DNA of 32,119 nucleotides, from NCBI GenBank assembly GCA_030431755.1, contig JAUIIK010000049.1:1-32119 (forward strand), given 5' to 3'. Positions 7,254 to 14,327 of this stretch are shown in pieces; the stretch's first letter is position 1, and each line of letters starts with the position of its first letter. Below the pieces are notes generated by a model. It made no database searches and was not told where the DNA came from. It was given only the letters and a program-made list of their open reading frames with translations. The translations under genes were made by a program, and so were the position numbers. The DNA is from Chloroflexia bacterium (GTDB lineage: Bacteria > Chloroflexota > Chloroflexia > Thermomicrobiales > CFX8).

Positions 7254-9149
7254 ATGGACCGTTCCGAGCTGCCCACGCCACTTACGGTGCTTGAGGGCCG
7301 TCTATCACGGCGCACAATGTTGCGGCGTTCACTGGCGGTCGGGCTGGCGGTACCCGCCGTCGGGTCCTTGCTCGCTGCATGCGGCGGTGACGATGACGAT
7401 GATGACGACGATGATTCAGGCGACGACGATGGTGATGGCGGCGACGCGGACCCGACAGCGACGACGCAGCGCAGCGTGCCGACAGCCGGGGTAGCCGGCG
7501 GCGGTGGCGACGCGACAGCTACCGAAGCCGATGACGAGCCAACCGAGGCGGATGACGGCGGTGACGAGCCGACCGCGACCGAAGACGCCGGCGAGGCAGA
7601 GCCTACCGCGACGGAAGAGCCAGCGGGCGGATCCGGTGATCCAGTCCAGGGCGGCGTGTTCGTGGCGCTTGGACACCACGAGATCAGCAGTCTGAGCCCC
7701 GACGACTGGGGACCATCCGTTCACTACTTCATCGTCGGCAATATCCATAGCCGCTTGCTGAAGCTGGACAACTACTACACCTTGCAGCCGGACCTCGCGG
7801 AGTCGTTTGAAGTCTCCGAGGATGGGCTGACCTACACCTTCGCGACACGGAGTGAAGTCCTGTGGCACGACGGAGAGTCGTTCTCTGCGAATGACGTCAC
7901 GTACACCTTCAACTTCTACCGCGATCCGGAGAATGCTGCGGCCAGCGCCAGCAACTATCAAGGTGTCGTTGATGTGCAATCGCCTGACGACTCGACGGTC
8001 GTCGTCACACTCGATACACCGAATGCCGCCTTTTTGACCCGCGCCGGTCAGGCTGGCATCGTCGCTGAGCATCATCATGGCGCTATTGGCGAGGACGCCT
8101 ACAAGGCGGACCCGCTCGGCACCGGTCCATGGATGCTCCAGGAGTGGCGCGCTGCCGAGTTCACCGAGTGCGTGGCATTCCCCGACTACTGGGAAGGGCC
8201 ACCGAACATGGACGGTATTCGCGAGAATATCGTGCCTGAGGCGTCGGTCCGGGCAATCGCCCTCCAGAATGGTGAGGCCGATTCGGCGGTTTGGCCACTG
8301 GTGACCGACGACCACCTTCGCTTCCGCGACGACGCGGAGTTCTCGGACTTCACAGTCCAGGTCACATCGAGCGTCGCAGTCAACCACTTCCCGCTAAATA
8401 ACGAACATCCGGTGTTGTCGGACAAGAGCGTGCGGCAGGCGATGATGTTTGCGATGGACCGCGAGGCGATTCGCGACGACCTGTGGCAGGGTCTGGCTGT
8501 GCTGGCGACAGCGAATCTGTCGCCAGCAATCGAGTTCTACTACGAGGCCGATGTGGCGCAGTATCCGTATGACCCGGATCAGGCCGCGACCTTGCTCGAT
8601 GAAGCCGGTTGGGTCATGGGCGACGACGGCGTCCGTGAGAAGGACGGCCAGAAGCTCGAGTGGACCTGCACCATCATCACCGGCGACCAGGCGCGTCGGC
8701 CCGAGGCCGAACTCGTCCAGGCCAACTTCGCCGATGTCGGTATGGCAATGACCATCGAGGAAGCGCCTGTCGCGACGATCCAGGAAGGACAGCGCGCCGG
8801 GACGATCGACATGTCGCTCTACAACTGGACCTACGGCGGTAGCTCCGGCGAACCGGACCCGTCGAACACGCTCCGCTCCGATGCGCGCAACAACTGGAGC
8901 CTCTACAAGAACGAACGCATGGACGAGTTGGTGGACCAGGGACTGATCGAGACCGATCCGGAAGTGCGCCGTGAGATCTACAGCGAGGTGCAGAAGATCG
9001 TCGCTGAAGATGTGCCGTTCCTGTTCGTCAAGTACTGGGATTGGTTCAACATCTTCTCGCCGCGCACGCAAGGGCTGCCGGACGGTCCGTTGGTGGCCGG
9101 AAATCAGTACCAGTTCTTGCACCAGATGTGGCTTGATGACGAGAGCTAG
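7254..9149 (+). CDS. ABC peptide/nickel-type substrate-binding lipoprotein 3 (SBP family 5)
   Basis: This 631-residue protein is the closest paralogue of binding protein 2. ATG 7254 follows a GGGGGG tract by a normal distance. The N-terminus has a twin-arginine motif (RRTMLRR, residues 19-25) and a lipobox ending LLAAC with Cys43. Nine Asp codons follow (7389-7415), then an acidic Gly/Thr/Glu spacer with repeated PTATE elements to about residue 125. The SBP_bac_5 domain starts with GHHEISSLSPDDWGPSVHYF and contains WPLVTDDHLRF and the YNWTYGG block. It acts outside the membrane as the receptor of a Dpp/Opp-type importer. It lies directly upstream of permeases B2 and C2, separated by a hairpin. 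Near-identical blocks with binding protein 2 point to a recent tandem duplication or to gene conversion. The ligand cannot be read from the sequence. Confidence 0.93.
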   Translation: MDRSELPTPLTVLEGRLSRRTMLRRSLAVGLAVPAVGSLLAACGGDDDDDDDDDSGDDDGDGGDADPTATTQRSVPTAGVAGGGGDATATEADDEPTEADDGGDEPTATEDAGEAEPTATEEPAGGSGDPVQGGVFVALGHHEISSLSPDDWGPSVHYFIVGNIHSRLLKLDNYYTLQPDLAESFEVSEDGLTYTFATRSEVLWHDGESFSANDVTYTFNFYRDPENAAASASNYQGVVDVQSPDDSTVVVTLDTPNAAFLTRAGQAGIVAEHHHGAIGEDAYKADPLGTGPWMLQEWRAAEFTECVAFPDYWEGPPNMDGIRENIVPEASVRAIALQNGEADSAVWPLVTDDHLRFRDDAEFSDFTVQVTSSVAVNHFPLNNEHPVLSDKSVRQAMMFAMDREAIRDDLWQGLAVLATANLSPAIEFYYEADVAQYPYDPDQAATLLDEAGWVMGDDGVREKDGQKLEWTCTIITGDQARRPEAELVQANFADVGMAMTIEEAPVATIQEGQRAGTIDMSLYNWTYGGSSGEPDPSNTLRSDARNNWSLYKNERMDELVDQGLIETDPEVRREIYSEVQKIVAEDVPFLFVKYWDWFNIFSPRTQGLPDGPLVAGNQYQFLHQMWLDDES

Positions 9150-9169
9150 TTTGAGACGGGGTTAGGGAG

Positions 9170-9210
9170 GCTCGCGCAGCTGCTGTGCAATGCGGCGGCT
9201 GCGCGAGCCT
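9170..9210. terminator. 17-bp stem-loop between binding protein 3 and permease B2
   Basis: Arms at 9170-9186 and 9194-9210 pair over 17 bp in RNA, with 12 outer Watson-Crick pairs and two G-U pairs further in, around a 7-base loop. It starts 21 bases after the stop codon, has no T-run, and the permease start is 22 bases beyond it. The likely role is partial termination or protection of the binding-protein message. Confidence 0.6.
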
Positions 9211-9231
9211 TGAGCGAGGAAGAGGAACGAG

Positions 9232-10158
9232 ATGGTTGCGTTCTTGATCCAGAGACTGTTGCAGGGAATCGTCGTTCTCTTCATCGTGACGTTCTTTACG
9301 TTCGGCCTCATGCAGCTTGCGCCGGGTGACCCAATCGACATCATGGTCGGTGAAGCGATCATTACCGACGAGCAAATCGAGCTGATCCAGGACAAGTGGG
9401 GGCTAAACCGCCCCTGGTACGAGCAGTACTTCACCTGGCTCTCGAACTTCGTCCAGGGCGATTTTGGTCAGTCGGTGGTACGGACTGGCGTACCGGTCAG
9501 CGATATGGTGATCGAAGCCATGGGGCCGACCTTGAAGCTCAATGCGCTTGCCATCACTTTCGCGCTGGTGCTTGCCATCCCTGCCGGTATCATGGCCGCC
9601 GTCAAGCAATACTCGGTCTTTGACTCGGGGATCATGGTCTGGGCCAGCGCCGGGGTGGCATTGCCGAACTTTTGGATCGCGCTGATGCTCATCGTGCTTT
9701 TTACCGGGCAGCTCGGTTGGCTGCCCTCATCGACAACCGGCACGTGGAAACATTGGGTCATGCCGGTCGCGGTGCTCGCCATCAATGAGACGGCAATTCT
9801 CGCCCGACTCTCGCGCGGGTCCACGCTGGAAGTCATCAATCAGGAATATGTCACGACGGCGCGTGCCAAAGGGTTATCTGAACGTCTTGTGATGGTGCGG
9901 CATGTCGTGCGGAATGCGCTGCTGCCGATCGTGACGGTCCTCGGCCTGCGGGTCGCTTTTCTCCTGAGTGGCACCATCGTTGTCGAGACGATCTTCGCAT
10001 TCCCCGGCATTGGGCGGCTATTCATTACATCTGTTGACCGCCTCGATTACCAGGTTGTACAGGCGATTACTGTCATGTTCGTGCTGTTCGTTATCGTGGC
10101 AAACATAGCAACTGATCTCTTGTACGGCATCATCGACCCGCGAATCCGCGTTAAGTGA
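9232..10158 (+). CDS. ABC peptide transporter permease, DppB/OppB type (copy 2)
   Basis: This 308-residue pore subunit of a Dpp/Opp-type importer is a clear paralogue of the permease at 3115. It shares KWGLNRPWYEQYFTWL, GDFGQSVVRTGVPV, the DSGIMVWASAG helix region and the EAA loop (EYVTTARAKGL, then RHVVRNALLPIVTV) that contacts the ATPase. It ends in IIDPRIRVK. About six membrane helices are expected. ATG 9232 is preceded by AGAGGAACGAG. It sits 82 bases after binding protein 3 and 22 bases before permease C2, as expected for one operon. The partner ATPase genes are not in the window. Whether these subunits mix with those of copy 1 cannot be judged. Confidence 0.95.
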   Translation: MVAFLIQRLLQGIVVLFIVTFFTFGLMQLAPGDPIDIMVGEAIITDEQIELIQDKWGLNRPWYEQYFTWLSNFVQGDFGQSVVRTGVPVSDMVIEAMGPTLKLNALAITFALVLAIPAGIMAAVKQYSVFDSGIMVWASAGVALPNFWIALMLIVLFTGQLGWLPSSTTGTWKHWVMPVAVLAINETAILARLSRGSTLEVINQEYVTTARAKGLSERLVMVRHVVRNALLPIVTVLGLRVAFLLSGTIVVETIFAFPGIGRLFITSVDRLDYQVVQAITVMFVLFVIVANIATDLLYGIIDPRIRVK

Positions 10159-10180
10159 TCCGACCGATTGGAGTGTTGAT

Positions 10181-11104
10181 ATGAGTTCAAGCGGGGCCGG
10201 GATCACCGAGCAGAGTCAGCAGCTCGAAGGGGCCGAGGCGCTAACCACCGCGGGTAGGAAGCATAGGTCGGAGTGGCAGCGCTCCTGGCAGCGGTTTCTG
10301 CGATTCAAACCTGGTGTTGTTGCCGGAGTGTTCATTATCTGTCTGTGTATCGTCGCCTTAGTTCCGGGCGTGTTCGAGCCGTACGATCCGCTACAACCTG
10401 AGACATCCATGCGTGGCGCATCGCCTACCTGGGACCATCCATTTGGTCGCGATGACATCGGTCGCGATATCCTCAGCCGGCTCATTCGCGGCACCCGCGT
10501 GGCGTTAACCGTCGGCATCTTCTCGACGCTCATCTCGTTGGTTGTCGGCGTTACCGTCGGCGCAGTCTCCGGCTACTTCGGCGGCTGGGTCGACGCGATC
10601 CTCTCGCGCTTCGTCGATGCGCTCATGGCGTTCCCGATTCTCGTACTACTGATCGTCCTGGCGGCGGTTCTCGGACCGAGCTTCTGGATGACGGTTGTTG
10701 TCATCGGATTATCGGTGTGGTCTACCTATGCGCGCGTCGTGCGCGCTGATGTGATGAGCGTGCGGCAGCGCGACTTCGTCTTCGCGGCACGCGCGCTCGG
10801 CGCGACCAACACCCGGATCATTGCGCGGCATGTGCTGCCGAACGTCATCGGCCCGGTCATCGTGATCGGAACGCTCTCGGTCGGTAGCATCATCATTCTT
10901 GAAGCAGCGCTGTCGTTCCTGGGCTTTGGGATTCAGCGTCCGACGCCCTCCTGGGGCAACATGCTGGCCGATGCGCGAGCGTACATCCTGACATTCCCGC
11001 ATATCGCGTATCCGCCGGGCATCATGATCTTCCTGACGGTGCTGGCATTCAACCTTGTCGGAGACGGCATGCGCGACGCGCTGGACCCGCGGCAACGCGA
11101 CTAG
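10181..11104 (+). CDS. ABC peptide transporter permease, DppC/OppC type (copy 2)
   Basis: This 307-residue second pore subunit of importer set 2 is paralogous to 4064-4993. A polar N-terminal stretch of about 45 residues leads into the first membrane helix. The motif HPFGRDDIGRDILSRLIRGTR, the GYFGGWVDAILSRFVD segment and the EAA loop (FVFAARALGATNTRI, then RHVLPNVIGP) follow. It ends with DALDPRQRD. ATG 10181 has GGAG 8 bases upstream. A strong stem-loop 26 bases after the stop probably ends the transcription unit before the second capA-like gene. As with the first set, no ATP-binding subunit is adjacent. Confidence 0.95.
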   Translation: MSSSGAGITEQSQQLEGAEALTTAGRKHRSEWQRSWQRFLRFKPGVVAGVFIICLCIVALVPGVFEPYDPLQPETSMRGASPTWDHPFGRDDIGRDILSRLIRGTRVALTVGIFSTLISLVVGVTVGAVSGYFGGWVDAILSRFVDALMAFPILVLLIVLAAVLGPSFWMTVVVIGLSVWSTYARVVRADVMSVRQRDFVFAARALGATNTRIIARHVLPNVIGPVIVIGTLSVGSIIILEAALSFLGFGIQRPTPSWGNMLADARAYILTFPHIAYPPGIMIFLTVLAFNLVGDGMRDALDPRQRD

Positions 11105-11130
11105 GCCCGATATCTCAATCACGACCTGAT

Positions 11131-11156
11131 CTGAGCCTCCCAGCCGGGAGGCTCAG
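11131..11156 (+). terminator. Stem-loop terminator after importer set 2
   Basis: CTGAGCCTCCC (11131-11141) and GGGAGGCTCAG (11146-11156) form a perfect 11-bp GC-rich stem with the 4-base loop AGCC, 26 bases after the permease C2 stop. Only TTG follows instead of a T-run, so the efficiency is uncertain. A promoter-like pair further down supports a boundary here. Confidence 0.65.
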
Positions 11157-11178
11157 TTGCTGCCTGCCGGAAACAGGC

Positions 11179-11206
11179 GCGACAAGCGGCGGAATCCGTG
11201 GATAAT
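11179..11206 (+). promoter_or_regulatory. Possible promoter of capA-like copy 2
   Basis: GCGACA at 11179-11184 matches 4 of 6 consensus -35 bases, and GATAAT at 11201-11206 matches 5 of 6 of the -10, with a 16-base spacer. It lies between the hairpin and the start at 11248. The match is modest and made by eye. Confidence 0.35.
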
Positions 11207-11247
11207 GGCTGGAGAACGAATTCGATCGACAGTGGGGAACGGGGAAC

Positions 11248-12561
11248 ATGGCAGGTTCAGAACTTTCGGTGGTGCTCTCAGGCGACGCGCTCATCACCCG
11301 GCCATATGCGCCACGGGCGGATAAGAAACTCAAGCAGCTATTGGCACAGGCGGATGTCCGTTTCGCGAACCTTGAGATGCTGCTGACCGACTATGCCGGC
11401 ACGCCTATGGTCGAAGCGGGCGGGCTTCATCTATCAGCCCCGGTTTCGATTGGGCGGGACTTGATGGAGACCGGCTTCAACATCTTCGCCACCGCGAACA
11501 ACCATTCGCTCGACTCAGGCACCGACGGCCTCCTGGCGCACATCGACGCGATGAGATCACTGGAGATGCCGTACGCCGGTGTTGGCGAGGCGCTAGGTGA
11601 GGCTTCAGCGCCGGTCTATCTGGATACTGCGGCAGGCAGAGTCGCGCTGATTTCCTGCGCGTCGTCGTTCGCGACCGGTCACCGGGCGGGTGAACGGCGC
11701 AACGACTTCATCGGGCGGCCGGGGCTTAATCCGCTGCGCGTCAAGACGACGATCCAGCTGACTGACGAGGAGTACGGCTGGTTGCAGCAGATCGCGGAGT
11801 CCACCGGCATCGCCGCAGTGAACCGCCATGTCGAAGAGGCCGAGTTCCGCAAGCCGCCGGAAGACCCGGAGAACCAGATGTATTTTCTGGGCCGTTCGGC
11901 GCTCGAAGGGACGCTGATTGAGCGGGCGGAGGCGTCGAAGATCCGGTCTGCGCCGCACCCGAGCGACATGGCCCGCATCGCCGAGGAGATCGACCACGCC
12001 AAGCGGCAGGCTGACTTTGTGATCGTCAGCATCCACGCCCACGAGGCGGACATCGAGATCGAAAAGCCCGCCGAGTTCATCCAGACCTTCGGTCACGCCT
12101 GCGTTGACGCTGGCGCGGATATCGTGACCGGCAGCGGCCCGCACATCATGCGCGGCATTGAGATCTATGAGGGCAAGCCGATCTTCTACAGCCTCGGGAA
12201 TCTCTGGTTCGAATTCGAGACGGTCAACCGTCTGCCGGCTGACAGCTACGAGATGTGGCGCGTCGATACGCAAGATTCGACCCCTGCGGACGTCTACGAC
12301 AACGGCCTGCTCGGCTTCCATAAGGATGTGCGCTATTGGGAATCCGCGATCCCCACCTGTGTCTTCGCCGACGGCGAGCTCAAGAGCATCGATCTCCATT
12401 GCATGTCGCTCGGTTTCGGCGAACCGCGTGGGCGGCGCGGCACTCCGCGAGAAGCGACCGTTGAGGACGCCGAGCGCATCATCAGCTACGTCGACGAGCT
12501 CTCGACGCCATTCGGGGTTGACGTTTCATTCAACGACGGTACTGGCAGGGTAGAAATCTAG
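11248..12561 (+). CDS. CapA-like protein, copy 2
   Basis: This complete 437-residue member of the CapA/PGA_cap metallophosphatase-like family starts at ATG 11248 behind GGGGAACGGGGAAC. The chain opens directly with the core motif VVLSGDALITRPY, so there is no signal peptide or membrane anchor, unlike the membrane-anchored CapA/PgsA of Bacillus; a cytoplasmic location is inferred. Further motifs are ATANNHSLDSG, YAGVGEA, VALISCAS, IVSIHAHEAD, GSGPHIMRGIEIY and KPIFYSLGN. Copy 1 (1-1015) aligns along its visible length. At the GHGPH site of copy 1 this protein has GSGPH, with Ser296 replacing a predicted metal-ligand His. A weak bulged stem-loop at 12577-12597 follows the stop. Its place beside the importer suggests a role in handling imported material, but the substrate is unknown. 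Confidence 0.88.
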   Translation: MAGSELSVVLSGDALITRPYAPRADKKLKQLLAQADVRFANLEMLLTDYAGTPMVEAGGLHLSAPVSIGRDLMETGFNIFATANNHSLDSGTDGLLAHIDAMRSLEMPYAGVGEALGEASAPVYLDTAAGRVALISCASSFATGHRAGERRNDFIGRPGLNPLRVKTTIQLTDEEYGWLQQIAESTGIAAVNRHVEEAEFRKPPEDPENQMYFLGRSALEGTLIERAEASKIRSAPHPSDMARIAEEIDHAKRQADFVIVSIHAHEADIEIEKPAEFIQTFGHACVDAGADIVTGSGPHIMRGIEIYEGKPIFYSLGNLWFEFETVNRLPADSYEMWRVDTQDSTPADVYDNGLLGFHKDVRYWESAIPTCVFADGELKSIDLHCMSLGFGEPRGRRGTPREATVEDAERIISYVDELSTPFGVDVSFNDGTGRVEI

Positions 12562-12656
12562 GCACGAATCGCGGTCAGAACGCCAGCAGGCGGTTCTCAG
12601 GCCACCGGCCCTCTCCGGCAACCCGTATAGTTGAGAGTCGGAGAGGAGCCGAATAT

Positions 12657-13547
12657 ATGAGAATTGCTGTAGACAATGGACTCTCGGGCTTACTGAAGTC
12701 CGAGGAGGAACGCAAAGAGGCGACCGGGTTTCAGTTTACCGAGGGGCCGATCTGGGTGCCGGATCGGGAGTGCCTGCTGTTTTCGGACATCCCGGCAGAC
12801 ACCATCTACCGCTGGAGTCCGGGCGGCGAGGCGGAGGTCTACCGACGACCGAGCCGGCACGCCAATGGCCTAACGTTGGACAATGCCGGCAACCTGCTGG
12901 CGTGCGAGCACAGTGGCCGGCAGGTGACGCTCGCGCCGTTCGATGGAGATCCCGAGCCGATTGCCGAGGACTTCGAGGGCAAGCGCTTCAACAGTCCGAA
13001 TGATGTGATCGTCGCGTCGACCGACGCGATCTACTTCACTGATCCTGATTACGGCTTGCTGAGCCAGGGTGAGGGCGAGGATGCGCGCGATCTCGACGTC
13101 ATGGCTACTTACCGCATTGCGACGAATGGCGCGGTCCAGCAGATCGCGACGGACTTCAACAAGCCGAATGGCCTGGTCTTTACCCCGGTTGAGACACAGA
13201 TATACATCGCAGATTCCGGCGCGCGGCTGATTCGCCGCTACACGGTCTTCGCGGATGGCGCGATATCGAGTGAAGGCGAGCTGTTCGTCGACATGAGCAG
13301 CGATGCCCGCGCCGGCGTGCCGGACGGCATGAAGGTCGATGAGGATGGCCGGCTCTGGACCACCGGGCCGGGCGGCATTTGGGTGCTCGACGCAGACGGC
13401 GAGACAGTTGGCGAGATCGAGCTTGACGAGCAACCTGCCAATCTCGCCTGGGGTGGCGCAGACTTCTCGACGCTCTACGTCACCGCGCGTACCGGGCTGT
13501 ACAGCATCGAGACGAACGTCCGTGGGGTCGCTCCGGGATCGCGGTAG
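12657..13547 (+). CDS. SMP-30/gluconolactonase/LRE family protein
   Basis: This 296-residue six-bladed beta-propeller enzyme is of the SMP-30/gluconolactonase family, whose members hydrolyse sugar lactones or related esters with one divalent metal ion. The family blocks are FTEGPIW with the likely metal ligand Glu29, FNSPNDVIV with Asn115, FNKPNGLVF with Asn171, and VPDGMKVDEDGRLW with Asp223. No signal peptide is present, so it should be cytoplasmic. ATG 12657 has GGAG about 8 bases upstream, and TATAGT at 12626-12631 may be a -10 element without a recognisable -35. It converges on rpiA with a 4-base gap. The substrate may be a sugar lactone, and the rpiA neighbour fits sugar metabolism only loosely. 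Family confidence is high; exact reaction confidence is low. Confidence 0.88.
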   Translation: MRIAVDNGLSGLLKSEEERKEATGFQFTEGPIWVPDRECLLFSDIPADTIYRWSPGGEAEVYRRPSRHANGLTLDNAGNLLACEHSGRQVTLAPFDGDPEPIAEDFEGKRFNSPNDVIVASTDAIYFTDPDYGLLSQGEGEDARDLDVMATYRIATNGAVQQIATDFNKPNGLVFTPVETQIYIADSGARLIRRYTVFADGAISSEGELFVDMSSDARAGVPDGMKVDEDGRLWTTGPGGIWVLDADGETVGEIELDEQPANLAWGGADFSTLYVTARTGLYSIETNVRGVAPGSR

Positions 13548-13551
13548 GGCG

Positions 13552-14259
13552 TCAGCATGACGATGTGCTGATCTTCTCGACGCCGTCGGCCGTGCCAATC
13601 ACCACGTCAGTGGCGAGTCCGCAAAATAAGCCATGGTCGACGACGCCCGTCAGCACTTTGAGCTTGCGGGCGAGGTCGGCCGCTGACACGACGGTGGGTG
13701 TGTGAAGGTCCAGGATGTAGTTGCCGTCATCGGTGGTGTACGGTTCGCCGTCATCACCGATGCGTAGTTCTGGCGAGCCGTAGTTGCGGAGCCGGTCGCG
13801 TGTGGTTTGCCAACCGAATGGGACGACGGCAATCGGTACCGGGACCTGTTCGAATGCTGCTGACATCGTGTCGTACATCTTGCGTTCATCGACGATCAGC
13901 ACGAAGCGAGCAGCTGATGCCGCCACGATATGTTCGCGCGTCAGCGCGCCGCCCAGTCCTTTGATTGCATCGAAGTTCCTTCGGTCGACTGCGTCTGCGC
14001 CGTCGATCGCCAGGTCCAGTGGACCGGTCAGCTCAACGAGCGGTATGCCCAACGACCGCGCGAGGTCAGCGGACGCGACCGAGCTGGCGACGGCAGTGAT
14101 TTGCAGTCCCGAATGCCGGCGGCGACCGAGCGCGCGGATAAGCTCCAGCGCCGTCGTGCCGCTGCCCAATCCAACGACCATGCCATCGGTAGCGAGCTCC
14201 GCCGCCGCAGCCGCCGCGGCTCGTTTCATCTCATCAACGCTCACAGACCACCCAATCAC
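13552..14259 (-). CDS. rpiA: Ribose-5-phosphate isomerase A
   Basis: RpiA interconverts ribose 5-phosphate and ribulose 5-phosphate in the non-oxidative pentose phosphate pathway. The 235-residue chain has the expected length for the family. Motifs in order are VGLGSGTTA (phosphate binding), IDGADAVD with the two active-site aspartates, KGLGGALTRE with the catalytic lysine and glutamate, and a DHGLF block near the C-terminus. The usual DGADE glutamate is Ala here; the two aspartates are kept, so activity is expected. The start is uncertain: GTG at 14259 has no Shine-Dalgarno sequence, and a second in-frame GTG at 14244 would remove five residues. It is divergent from the gene at 14328, with 68 bases between, and convergent with the SMP-30-like gene. 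Confidence 0.93.
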   Translation of the reverse strand: MIGWSVSVDEMKRAAAAAAAELATDGMVVGLGSGTTALELIRALGRRRHSGLQITAVASSVASADLARSLGIPLVELTGPLDLAIDGADAVDRRNFDAIKGLGGALTREHIVAASAARFVLIVDERKMYDTMSAAFEQVPVPIAVVPFGWQTTRDRLRNYGSPELRIGDDGEPYTTDDGNYILDLHTPTVVSAADLARKLKVLTGVVDHGLFCGLATDVVIGTADGVEKISTSSC

Positions 14260-14327
14260 TGACTTGCGTGAACCCGGCCCGGCTGCCGATTGATTAGACT
14301 ATTGCACGAGACTGAAGGGCAACCAAG

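Noticed and set aside
7416-8387. Open frame of 323 codons on the - strand opposite binding protein 3
   Set aside because: It is antisense to a conserved gene. A similar shadow appears opposite binding protein 2 at 5737-6408, explained by shared codon usage of paralogues.
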